IMG/VR virus record: IMGVR_UViG_3300010430_000476
Coordinates: 1 to 23,000 of that record
From: a virus
Strand: one strand, 5' to 3'
Length of the DNA: 23,000 bases
Shown here: piece by piece, positions 9,042 through 16,167 of the stretch
Position numbering within the stretch: the stretch's first letter is position 1
How the letters are laid out: each line of letters opens with the position of its first letter
Translations under genes and position numbers: made by a program
Notes under the pieces: generated by a model
What the model saw: the letters and a program-made list of their open reading frames with translations, nothing else
What the model was told of the DNA's origin: nothing
Databases searched by the model: none

Positions 9042-9160
9042 TTGAGAAAGCACTTTCCAAAAGTAGTGCCGGTGATGCCGTTTAGGGCGGAAGTCAACGA
9101 CACCTTACGGGGACCGGCGACTCCCGCCGGATGAGTTACCATCCGATCTCTCTTTGTCAT
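9038..9160 (-). CDS. Small ORF, 40 residues, unknown
   Basis: A 40-codon frame exactly fills the gap between the neck protein and tail terminator genes. Its ATG (9160-9158) overlaps the upstream TGA (ATGA), and its TGA (9040-9038) overlaps the downstream ATG (ATGA). The peptide starts MTKRDRMVTHPAGVAG and is basic, with one cysteine close to the end (GKCFLK). No SD is obvious except through coupling from the upstream gene. The double overlap suggests either a real small virion or assembly protein, or a translated spacer that keeps ribosomes moving to the next gene. Its last codons include a GAAAGCACTTTC near-palindrome. Confidence 0.5.
   Translation of the reverse strand: MTKRDRMVTHPAGVAGPRKVSLTSALNGITGTTFGKCFLK
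9046..9057. repeat. GAAAGCACTTTC near-palindrome, fourth copy
   Basis: One mismatch from the GAAAGCGCTTTC core, located 5 nt upstream of the tail terminator ATG at 9041. With its flanks (TTTGAGAAAG...CTTTCCAAAAG) it matches the 14146-14168 copy in inverted orientation over about 22 bases. Confidence 0.5.
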
Positions 9161-10170
9161 TTAATTAGCCCCAACCCTTCGCTCTTGAGAATAGCTTCCC
9201 ATGACACATCCGCTCTGAGAGAACGGCCAACAGATTGTGTCAAGGCGGTACGAATCTGACGTTGTGTTCTCTGGCTGTGTAGGATCTGGTAGAGCCGAGG
9301 GACCATTACCGACAAATGTTTTTGGAACCACCTACCCGATGCCGCTTTGCCGGGAGTGAATCCATACTTGGAAACCAGCGGTGACCTTGCGGTCAGTTCA
9401 CTCTTTCCGAACGTACCAGCGCGACGACCGGGGATTCCGGGGATGTCTTCCGGATACGCCAAGAAGAGCAGTTCTTTTATCTTGGCCTCCTGCGCTTGTT
9501 TTCCGCCAGTGTATCCCTTTCGCCCTTTGCTTCCAACGCGCCGCTCACCGGGAGCGAACACAACACGGCCGTCCGATGTTCTGAACACATACTTAACTTT
9601 TCGCCCTTTGTAATCAGTTCCCCAGTTTTTCCACTGCGCTCGTGGCACCCACGGCTTCGTAGCTGGATGCTCTTTCTTCCCTCTCTTCTGACCACTCTTG
9701 AGGATTGCTTTGATGTTGGCACCGGTCATCTCTTTACCGTTGTCGGCCGCTACCGGGACCATGTAGAAACCATCTGACCGCTTGCGCTTCTGGTCCTCGC
9801 GTCCGAACTCTTGCGGATAACCGTAAGGAGGGACATTCGTCATGCTGAAGTACATGTGATATGCCCCGCCAACTCCGGTTCCAAGTTCACCGAGACTTGA
9901 TTTCAAAGCACCGCCAGCGCCGGGGGATGCTGGTCCACCTTGCACTAGCTTCGATGAACTAAGTTTTCCAGACCTCTTACGGAAGATGCTGTTTACCGTC
10001 GTTGGTAGTCTCTGGTTGAACTCCTCCTTCCAGCGGTTCACGATCGGCTGGAGAATATGACCAACGCCAGAAGCCGAGTGAATAACCGGACCTTGAATCT
10101 GAGCAGACGTAGCTCTGCGTACTCCCCAGTTGATGCGGAAGCCCGGTCCGGAAGTTACACGACGAGCCAC
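9157..10170 (-). CDS. Neck / tail completion protein, possibly HK97 gp10-like with insertions
   Basis: 337 residues, strongly basic. Starts at GTG (10170), overlapping the TAG of the connector gene by one base, with GGAGGAG as SD. The N-terminal part has a helix resembling the gp10-type neck proteins (VNRWKEEFNQRLP), then a KSGKLSSS-type segment and an ALKSSLGE stretch with YPQEFG, which is like the 'sLr.si...' and 'YA.yvEfG' positions of this group (from memory). Residues about 125-260 are a Lys/Arg/Gly-rich insertion. HK97 gp10-like proteins are about 130-170 residues, so this one is twice as long if the assignment holds. It sits between connector and terminator, as expected for a neck protein. 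It could also be a minor capsid protein. Confidence 0.5.
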   Translation of the reverse strand: MARRVTSGPGFRINWGVRRATSAQIQGPVIHSASGVGHILQPIVNRWKEEFNQRLPTTVNSIFRKRSGKLSSSKLVQGGPASPGAGGALKSSLGELGTGVGGAYHMYFSMTNVPPYGYPQEFGREDQKRKRSDGFYMVPVAADNGKEMTGANIKAILKSGQKRGKKEHPATKPWVPRAQWKNWGTDYKGRKVKYVFRTSDGRVVFAPGERRVGSKGRKGYTGGKQAQEAKIKELLFLAYPEDIPGIPGRRAGTFGKSELTARSPLVSKYGFTPGKAASGRWFQKHLSVMVPRLYQILHSQRTQRQIRTALTQSVGRSLRADVSWEAILKSEGLGLIK

Positions 10171-10805
10171 TATTCTCCTCCGACGTAGTAGCCTTGGCCG
10201 AGATACATAACGTCCTCAAGCATCTGCGCTACGCTCTCCAGCACTTGACCGGAGTCGGCTGGCTGTCTCGCCACACCCTTCTCCCCGGTCGTTTCTGCGA
10301 GGCCGTACGTGTCGCGGCGGTGGTAGTTACCGATGGTCTGAATCTGCATCGCCGTGTACAACGTGTGATGCTCCTCGCACTTCTCCAGCCCTGTCGTTGC
10401 CGTCAATTCAATGAAGCGGTAGCGAACGTCAGAAGGATCTTCTTTCTCGTCTTCATAGAGAACGAGCCGTCCGCGCTTGATTGCCCAATCCGCTTCGGCA
10501 ACTGCTTCACCATCAATGGTGATCGTGATGACGTTCGTTACGGGGTCGGTCTGAGGCTCTGGCGGCAGATGCACTGGATTGGTCGGAAGCAGAAGAGGCT
10601 GGTAGTAGTCGTCAAAGTAGACAATGCGCTCGCCCTTGTGCCACGGGACTTTTGTGTGCTTCATGATCTGCGTATACGCGATCCCGGCACAAGCCTTGAC
10701 AGTCGGGTCCGTCTCTTTGACATTCTTCTGAGAGTCAACGATACCCTTCAGCTCAGCCACTTCCGCGACTAGCTTTGTCAAAAAGTCCTGTGGCAATGCG
10801 GCCAT
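10170..10805 (-). CDS. Head-tail connector (adaptor) protein
   Basis: 211 residues, third gene after the major capsid gene in transcription order once the basic-tailed protein is counted. The N-terminus is helical, followed by a beta-rich stretch around residues 50-140 (ERIVYFDDYYQPLLLP, VITITIDGEAV, DWAIKRGRLVLYED) and YRFIELTATTGL. A connector of the HK97 gp6 or SPP1 gp15 type usually has this mixture: a helical N-terminal part and a strand hairpin with 'y.v..g.l.l'. It would dock beneath the portal and pass DNA to the neck. The ATG at 10805 follows AAGGGG, which also contains the stop of the gene before. No catalytic motif is expected or seen. Confidence 0.6.
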   Translation of the reverse strand: MAALPQDFLTKLVAEVAELKGIVDSQKNVKETDPTVKACAGIAYTQIMKHTKVPWHKGERIVYFDDYYQPLLLPTNPVHLPPEPQTDPVTNVITITIDGEAVAEADWAIKRGRLVLYEDEKEDPSDVRYRFIELTATTGLEKCEEHHTLYTAMQIQTIGNYHRRDTYGLAETTGEKGVARQPADSGQVLESVAQMLEDVMYLGQGYYVGGE

Positions 10806-10808
10806 GAT

Positions 10809-11357
10809 TTACCCCTTTTTCGGCGCTTTCTTCTTCGCCGGTGCTTTCTTCTTCGGTCCCGGCTTCTTCCGGTTCTTCGGACTCACACCGGCCGGGGGCT
10901 TCGCTGGAGCCGGGGGAGGTGTCTCTTCCTTCTCTTCGGTCTCTGCGTCCGGAGTCTCTACTTCTTCCCCATCAGCAGTCTCCCCCTCTTTGGAACCGGG
11001 GACCGCTCCGTCTTTCGTACCGGACATGCCGGGACGCTTCTGCGGTGCGGTGGTGGTCTCCGCTTGCGGCGTTTCGATATCGGAGATCGACTTGGCGAGG
11101 AGGGGAGTCTTCTTGCCGTCCGGTTGCTTCTTGGCGAAGAATGCTTTGATCTTCTCCCACCGTTCAACATCGATCGTGATCTTGATATGCTTCTTCGGAT
11201 CGAAGACGACCTTCGGACCCGGAGGCATATACGACTTGCCATACTTCACAAAGAAGTCGGCCGGGGCTTCAACGAACTGCCCACGGTTTACGGAAATGCC
11301 CAGTTCTGCATCAAAGATGTTGAACCGAGCGACCATCATCTTCACTTTGTCACTCAT
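10809..11357 (-). CDS. Unknown virion-region protein with Glu/Pro-rich linker and histone-H1-like Lys/Pro/Ala tail
   Basis: 182 residues between the major capsid and connector genes. Residues 1-80 look folded (FNIFDAELGISVNRGQFVE, HIKITIDVERWEKIKAFF). Residues 95-155 are acidic, Thr/Pro/Glu-rich and probably disordered. The last 25 residues are almost only Lys, Pro, Ala and Gly, with KKPGPKKKAPAKKK repeats like H1-type nucleic-acid-binding tails. Position after the capsid gene suggests a head accessory protein, and the basic tail could bind packaged DNA or the capsid interior; this is inference. Start ATG 11357 has GGAGGAAAGG upstream. I do not recognise the family. Confidence 0.75.
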   Translation of the reverse strand: MSDKVKMMVARFNIFDAELGISVNRGQFVEAPADFFVKYGKSYMPPGPKVVFDPKKHIKITIDVERWEKIKAFFAKKQPDGKKTPLLAKSISDIETPQAETTTAPQKRPGMSGTKDGAVPGSKEGETADGEEVETPDAETEEKEETPPPAPAKPPAGVSPKNRKKPGPKKKAPAKKKAPKKG

Positions 11358-11433
11358 TACCTTTCCTCCGCCCGTTAAACGCGGTGGGGGTTTTTACACC
11401 CCCACCACACAGTTACATCTTGACCGACGCTAC
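11358..11433 (-). terminator. Intergenic hairpin downstream of the major capsid gene
   Basis: GGTGGGGG (11406-11399 on the minus strand) pairs perfectly with CCCCCACC (11390-11383) across an 8-nt loop, TGTAAAAA. The stem is very GC-rich but is followed by GCGTTTAACG rather than a U tract. A partial terminator, a pause or an mRNA-stability element all fit. The SD of the next gene lies about 15 nt beyond. Confidence 0.55.
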
Positions 11434-12597
11434 TTAGGCCGCGGCGGTCTTCATTGCAGTGAGCGAGTTCGGCAGAGCGAGCCTGAAGGCGATTCGCTCG
11501 ATGAACCGGAAGTGAGTCTGGTAAGCCGCGAAGCCGACGATGTCGGTGGAAGCGGCAGACAGAGTCATCCTGTCACCCATGAAGTAGTTCTTGAGGTTGC
11601 CGAAGAGCACGAAACGAGTGTCAACGGCAGTGTCCACCAGTGCGGGCATGGACTCGACGAGGGTGTAGGGGTATCCCCAGATGGTCGCCGGAGCGTCCGA
11701 GGCCGGGGGATTGTAGACGGGGATGCCGTCCGTGGACTTCAGCTTCCGGATGACATGGAAGACCGAGCGGTGCATGTAGTACCGCGCACCGTCCATCACG
11801 CCGCGAGGCGTGGCGGCTTGCATGTCCAGAAGATCCTCGGCGGTCATGTCAGTGAAGTCAACTGCTCCAGCGGGCATGACCACTTCGTTCCCGGCCGCCG
11901 TGAGGCAACCATCGTAAGGATCGGTTCCGGAGGTGTCACCGACGAAGCCGACACGGTCCTCTTCCTTCGCCATGAACTCACCGACGAGAACAGCGATCAG
12001 GGAGGCGATCGGAATCGCGCTGTCCTGAAGCAGTTCGCCGGAAGTCGGGATGAGGGCCGCAAGCTTCTTGGCCGTCATGGTGACGTTGCTGAACTGGGGC
12101 CAGGTCTGGGGGATGTCGGTGTTCTCATCGATCCAGTAGACCGGACTCGCCACGTTCGCCGGGGCTACGCCGTCGGTCCATGCACCGGTGTACACCGGCC
12201 ACTCCATCGTGAGACGGGGCATCGGAATGACCTGCGCCTCGTTCCGGATGACACCGAACTGCTCGATGATGCGGAGCAGGGTGGCCTGATACTCGTCGGG
12301 GACGAGATGTCCGCCGTCTTCGGCAGACCCTTCCGCCATCGCCTTCAGCTCGACATGGTCGTTCTTGGCGAGAGCGTTGGCGAACTTCATGAAGCCTTTC
12401 GCCGAGTCCTTGGATTCCCACGGAACCTCGATGCCACGCATCTTGTAGACATGCTTGGCTTCGGGCCGAGGCATCTCCTCGATCCGTCCCTTCAGGAACG
12501 CGATCTCCTTTTCGAGTTCCGTGATGGCAACATCACGCTCCTCGACCTTTTGAAGAGTCTTCTGAAGAAGCTCTTCGAATTTCTTGGTGTCTGCCAT
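11434..12597 (-). CDS. Major capsid protein, HK97 fold
   Basis: 387 residues in the HK97 layout. Residues 1-45 form a heptad-rich coiled coil (TELEKEIAFLKGRIEEM) typical of the delta scaffold segment. A linker runs to about residue 90, where the mature shell would begin near MAEGSAEDGGHLVPDEY, a motif widely shared by this family. The rest shows expected family features: RIIEQFGVIRNEAQVIPM, VTMTAKKLAALIPTSGELLQDS (spine helix region), AKEEDRVGFVGDTSG, DPYDGCL, and a C-terminal part with GDRMTLSAAS and FRFIERIAFRLALP. It builds the icosahedral shell, with delta removed by the protease encoded just upstream. Strong SD GGAGGAAAAGGAA before the ATG. No sign of truncation. Confidence 0.95.
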   Translation of the reverse strand: MADTKKFEELLQKTLQKVEERDVAITELEKEIAFLKGRIEEMPRPEAKHVYKMRGIEVPWESKDSAKGFMKFANALAKNDHVELKAMAEGSAEDGGHLVPDEYQATLLRIIEQFGVIRNEAQVIPMPRLTMEWPVYTGAWTDGVAPANVASPVYWIDENTDIPQTWPQFSNVTMTAKKLAALIPTSGELLQDSAIPIASLIAVLVGEFMAKEEDRVGFVGDTSGTDPYDGCLTAAGNEVVMPAGAVDFTDMTAEDLLDMQAATPRGVMDGARYYMHRSVFHVIRKLKSTDGIPVYNPPASDAPATIWGYPYTLVESMPALVDTAVDTRFVLFGNLKNYFMGDRMTLSAASTDIVGFAAYQTHFRFIERIAFRLALPNSLTAMKTAAA

Positions 12598-12649
12598 TTC
12601 CTTTTCCTCCTTGACAGTGTTGTTGTTGTCGTTGCCGGAGGTAGCGCTA
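12598..12649 (-). other. Short leader of the capsid gene with hairpin and strong SD
   Basis: After the protease stop (tandem TAG TAG), the minus strand carries GTAGCGCTAC, a 10-bp palindrome at 12650-12641, and GGTAGC...GCTACC can form a 6-bp stem around the stop codons. A CAACAACAAC-type unstructured stretch and GGAGGAAAAGG lead to the capsid ATG, which suits strong independent initiation. Confidence 0.45.
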
Positions 12650-14128
12650 CTACTCGGCTACCCTCTCAAGATCTTCCATCAGATCTGCGGAGATCTCAAG
12701 ATCAGCATCTCCATCTCCGTTGCTGTCCACCGCCGCCTTTTTACGGGCGACCTTCGAACGCGAAAGCGTATCGGAGATGGTGGACGCTTTGATGTTGAAC
12801 GCGACTGCCAGCTTCTCGATATGGTTCAGGCGCTCATCGATCGTCTTTTTGAGATCGTTGAACATCCCCACGAGTGCTGTCAGATCAACGTCCTTCTCCT
12901 CGCCGTCGGCGGTCCCGTCGCCAGCGGTGCCTTCACCGTCTCCAGCTTTCTCGACGGCGGGCTGGGTCGCCGAGGTAGCTTTCTGTTCGGTGAGTGGCGC
13001 GTCGTCGATCACGCTCAACTCTTCATCTTCATACTCCCGAAGTTCGGGAACCTCTTTGCCGAGGTCGATGAAGTGAGAGGCGAGGTGGTCGTACGCGGCC
13101 TTGACATCGTCGCTGACGTTCTCGCCATCGACTGAGCCGAGAAGCGCGGTCATTGCCGCCTTCAATCCACGCCACGAGAGCACGAGTTCGGATTGGCCGT
13201 CCTCACCGCGCACTACGCCGTGGTGCAGAAACTTGTATGAAGCGAAGTTGTCAGGAGCGCTGGCATCGAAATGCGCAAACCCCGTCGAGTACTTCGCCCA
13301 GTTGATCGTGTCTTTTTCGCCGGTCTTGTCCGCGCTGGCATTGGCGACGAGATTGACCTGTGCTTCCACTGCATCGAAGTCCTTTTCATCGACCACGGTG
13401 GCGCAATGATGCTTGTCCACATGACCGTCGATGGTGACTTCTTCAGGAAGCTCATCGAGATCCGCGAGAGCCTTGAGAAGCGGTTCGAACATCTCCCGCA
13501 CTCTGGACTGCGCGAAGCTCTTCATGGCCGGGGAGTGTTCCATCGCTTTGCGAATCATCCCCTCGGCCGCTTCTTTCATGAGAGCATCCGGATTGGCGGG
13601 GACCGGAACGGCCGACAGTTCGAGCAGTTCCCAATCCTTGAAGATGCGATAAGGGACATGCTCCATGCCTTTGAAATCCACCTTCACGGTGTCACCGTCA
13701 GGCATCTCGACTTCGACGTTCTTGATGTCCGGCTCGTCGTCCCACCAGAACCAGAGATTGATCACCCCGGCACTCTTCGGACGGAAGCCGATGGAGAAGG
13801 CCCGCATGTCACCGTTCTCGTAGCGGGACTCAAACTTCTCACCGATGGCATCCTTGGCGAAGACGAACTCCGCTTCGATGTCCTTTCCGTTTTCCATCTG
13901 CTCCATCGTGAGGACGTGGCCGATGGTGACTTCGTTGTAATCGTGGATGCCGAGCAGGACAGGGTTCTTCATGAAGTTCGAAAGATCCGCCCCTTTCGGA
14001 AGAACGACATCCCCGTAGCGATCAAGGGAATCACTGGTTGCGACGGCACGGTAGATCTCACGGCCGTCGTCGGACTTCTTACCGGTGGCCCCTTTGATCT
14101 CCATGCTCCGATATACTTTTCTGCTCAT
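12650..14128 (-). CDS. Prohead maturation protease (HK97/U35 type) with long scaffold-like C-terminal extension
   Basis: 492 residues from the ATG at 14128. Earlier TTG (14164) and ATG (14134) starts are rejected because AAGGAGG at 14142-14136 sits 7 nt before 14128. Residues 1-185 match the phage prohead serine protease: SDSLDRYGDVV, GIHDYNEVTIGHV with the presumed catalytic His62, MRAFSIGF with presumed Ser112, and the WELLELSAVPVPANPDA signature. Residues about 275-360 form a second domain (NWAKYSTGFAHF, SYKFLHHGVV, LVLSWRGLKAAMTALL) of a kind I recall beside other phage proteases. Residues 385-415 are a Gly/Asp/Glu linker, then comes a coiled coil (419-445) that could act as scaffold, and an acidic Ca-loop-like segment at 468-478. 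The protease processes the capsid delta segment and then itself. Confidence 0.88.
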   Translation of the reverse strand: MSRKVYRSMEIKGATGKKSDDGREIYRAVATSDSLDRYGDVVLPKGADLSNFMKNPVLLGIHDYNEVTIGHVLTMEQMENGKDIEAEFVFAKDAIGEKFESRYENGDMRAFSIGFRPKSAGVINLWFWWDDEPDIKNVEVEMPDGDTVKVDFKGMEHVPYRIFKDWELLELSAVPVPANPDALMKEAAEGMIRKAMEHSPAMKSFAQSRVREMFEPLLKALADLDELPEEVTIDGHVDKHHCATVVDEKDFDAVEAQVNLVANASADKTGEKDTINWAKYSTGFAHFDASAPDNFASYKFLHHGVVRGEDGQSELVLSWRGLKAAMTALLGSVDGENVSDDVKAAYDHLASHFIDLGKEVPELREYEDEELSVIDDAPLTEQKATSATQPAVEKAGDGEGTAGDGTADGEEKDVDLTALVGMFNDLKKTIDERLNHIEKLAVAFNIKASTISDTLSRSKVARKKAAVDSNGDGDADLEISADLMEDLERVAE

Positions 14129-14135
14129 TTCCATA

Positions 14136-14142
14136 CCTCCTT
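14136..14142 (-). promoter_or_regulatory. Strong ribosome binding site that decides the protease start
   Basis: AAGGAGG lies 7 nt upstream of the ATG at 14128-14126. An ATG at 14134 is only 1 nt after this site and a TTG at 14164 is upstream of it, so neither is a likely start. Confidence 0.85.
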
Positions 14143-14148
14143 CTTTTG

Positions 14149-14160
14149 GAAAGCGCTTTC
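14149..14160. repeat. GAAAGCGCTTTC palindrome, copy between portal and protease genes
   Basis: Perfect 12-bp palindrome within TTGGAAAGCGCTTTCTCAA, between the portal stop and the protease SD. Matching copies are at 6224-6235 (inside the 18-bp palindrome 6220-6237) and 18252-18263, with a one-mismatch copy at 9046-9057. Confidence 0.6.
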
Positions 14161-16137
14161 TCAAACAGCTTTCGTTATGACCACCTTCTCAGTGCGAGCA
14201 AACCGGGCAGGGAAGGTCAGACACGTACATACGCTGTCAGATTTCTCTTCTCCGGGGAGCTTCATCTTCGTTCCGGGGAAGTTCTTTCCGAAAGCCACTG
14301 TCTTTCCGTGCAGGTCGCGGTGCATGGAGTCACCGGCCCAACACCAAGTATGCTCTTCCGTCTGGGACATAATGTATGCGTGGAATCGCCCTATGTTATA
14401 AAACTTGTGAACCATTCGTGCGGCACAGATCTTCTTCGGTATCTGTTTGATCAGACCGGCCGCCTTCTTTGGCGTACCTTTCAGACCATTTGAAACAGAA
14501 GCGGAGACGATTGCGGGGACACGCTGAACCTTCGCCATCTGAGTTTCGAACTCTGGGGAGTCTGGGATGGAATCGGGGAGAGGTTTCCGGATCTCGGTGA
14601 AGACAGCTTCAAAGCCGCACTGGAACGCTTCTGAGAGAATGGGGCCAGCTCCCTGTTCCCACTGTGCCGTCCAGAACGGCGCTTCCATCATGCCGGTCTC
14701 GGCGACCTTCGTGGACAGCGTATCTGAATACGATCTCAGGAAGCCGTCCAGCCGTCCAGTGTAGGGAGCAAGGATGTCTTTGCGGACAGCTTGAGCATAC
14801 TTCCGAAGATACTCTTTGCCCACTCTGACGTTCGTATGTTTTCTCGCCCTTGCAAGTTTGGGAGCACCAGCGGCGGCTGGCATCTCCACGGTGTTGTCAT
14901 CTTCCTCATCTACTTCCGTCGGTTCCTCCTCCACGTCTCGTGATTGGTTAAATTCCGGCTTCTTGAGAATCAGTGCAACCTGCTCTTCGTCGTAGCCCAT
15001 GTTGAATAGCTTCTCGGCCGCGATGGTGAGTTGCACAAAGGCTCGTGATTCTTCCAGAGGGTCGAGCCGGAAAGCATCCACGGACTCCCAGTAAAAGTCG
15101 CACTTGATGCCGGGGAACCACCGGTTGAGGATACTGCTCTGAAAGACATCCCGGTAGTACGTCATCTTGGGTTTGAGATTATTGAGATAGAGGATAGACC
15201 GCTGTTCGCGGGAGTTGGCATAGTTCGCGTATCGGAAGATACCGACCTGCGCAGGTGGCATGTTGTAGATTGCGCATAGCTCTTCACGAGTTAGACTTTT
15301 ACCCTCAACGAAGTCGAGGTCCTTTATAGTATTAGCGAGAACTTTGACATCCACTCCGCCTTCCACGAGCAACGGTAGTTGCCCTTTCACGAAGCCAGCA
15401 AAGTTCTTCCGCATACGCGACACATATTCTTTCCGCTGGTTCTCGTTGAAGGTGTTCTTGAGCATGAGAGCCATCGGATTGCGGACACCGGCTTGGAAGA
15501 ACCCGGCATTCCATGTTGCCATGTTGAAGTCCTGCTCGATCGGTAGCCGTGCGGCTGTAAGGGGGGCCATGCCACGGATCGGATTGTACGGATTTGCATA
15601 CTTCCACTGGACTAGCTTATCAACTGCAATGTCTTCTTTCGGACGCTGGCCTTCTTGCTGGCGCTCCCAGTGGTGTAGTCGATTTGTCTTCTGATCTTTC
15701 TTGTCTTTCAGCTTCAGGGGATTAACGATTTCCCATTCGATCGGCACTCTGTATTTCCACGCGGACGGTATTAGAAACGACTCTCCGAATAGCCCTTTGA
15801 ATAGGAATTGCGTCTTGATCATTTCTTGGACGGTATGTATTTCGCCTAGTCGCGGGGGAGCGAATGACTGAATGATTGGCTCATTGCTGATGATCTTGCC
15901 TTTGGCGTTGACTCCGACGTTTAGGTCGATGACATCACGATCTCGTCTTAGCTCGCCGTCACCTTTGTAGAAGTAGAACTCGACTCCGGAAATGCAGTCA
16001 GCGATTAGATTCACACAGGCATAAATCCATGAAACGGTCTTGTACGCATCGCGTAGAGAATACTGGTCCTGCCTTTCCCGAACAGTATTCGGAAAGGCTT
16101 GCTCAATTCCGTCTAATACATCGCCAGCGCTCGCCAT
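14161..16137 (-). CDS. Portal protein fused to a C-terminal MuF-like domain
   Basis: 658 residues. Residues about 15-400 match HK97-type portals: SLRDAYKTVSWIYACVNLIAD, FLFKGLFGESFLIP, LVQWKYANPYNPIRGMAPL, a long helix QRKEYVSRMRKNFAG, and SREELCAIYNMPP-like LTREELCAIYNMPPAQVGI followed by NYANSREQRSILYLNNL. A charged linker (401-417, mostly Glu/Asp) leads to a helical region and then residues 575-645, where HTWCWAGDSMHRDLHGKTV, a GKNFPG segment and CTCL resemble the Mu gpF / SPP1 gp7 (MuF) domain of minor capsid proteins. The portal forms the dodecameric DNA channel. MuF proteins sit inside the head and may be ejected with DNA; here both are one chain. The ATG at 16137 follows AGGGGAG. Confidence 0.9.
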   Translation of the reverse strand: MASAGDVLDGIEQAFPNTVRERQDQYSLRDAYKTVSWIYACVNLIADCISGVEFYFYKGDGELRRDRDVIDLNVGVNAKGKIISNEPIIQSFAPPRLGEIHTVQEMIKTQFLFKGLFGESFLIPSAWKYRVPIEWEIVNPLKLKDKKDQKTNRLHHWERQQEGQRPKEDIAVDKLVQWKYANPYNPIRGMAPLTAARLPIEQDFNMATWNAGFFQAGVRNPMALMLKNTFNENQRKEYVSRMRKNFAGFVKGQLPLLVEGGVDVKVLANTIKDLDFVEGKSLTREELCAIYNMPPAQVGIFRYANYANSREQRSILYLNNLKPKMTYYRDVFQSSILNRWFPGIKCDFYWESVDAFRLDPLEESRAFVQLTIAAEKLFNMGYDEEQVALILKKPEFNQSRDVEEEPTEVDEEDDNTVEMPAAAGAPKLARARKHTNVRVGKEYLRKYAQAVRKDILAPYTGRLDGFLRSYSDTLSTKVAETGMMEAPFWTAQWEQGAGPILSEAFQCGFEAVFTEIRKPLPDSIPDSPEFETQMAKVQRVPAIVSASVSNGLKGTPKKAAGLIKQIPKKICAARMVHKFYNIGRFHAYIMSQTEEHTWCWAGDSMHRDLHGKTVAFGKNFPGTKMKLPGEEKSDSVCTCLTFPARFARTEKVVITKAV

Positions 16138-16167
16138 GTCATCTCCCCTTACTCAGTGGGTATACTA

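Noticed and set aside
9042-9053. GTG at 9053 as start of the tail terminator
   Set aside because: The ATG at 9041 overlaps the preceding stop as ATGA, and the extra residues would be encoded by the palindrome rather than by a conserved N-terminus.
10804-12792. 662-codon open frame on the plus strand
   Set aside because: It is antisense to the major capsid, Lys-tailed and protease genes, which carry clear family motifs. It has no SD and its peptide is Arg/Gly/His/Val-rich without any domain; it arises from the codon bias of the opposite strand.
14129-14164. TTG at 14164 or ATG at 14134 as protease start
   Set aside because: Both lie upstream of or against the AAGGAGG at 14142-14136; the ATG at 14128 is 7 nt from it.
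13271-14401. 376-codon open frame on the plus strand
   Set aside because: Antisense to the protease and the end of the portal gene, spanning both; no SD or recognisable domain.
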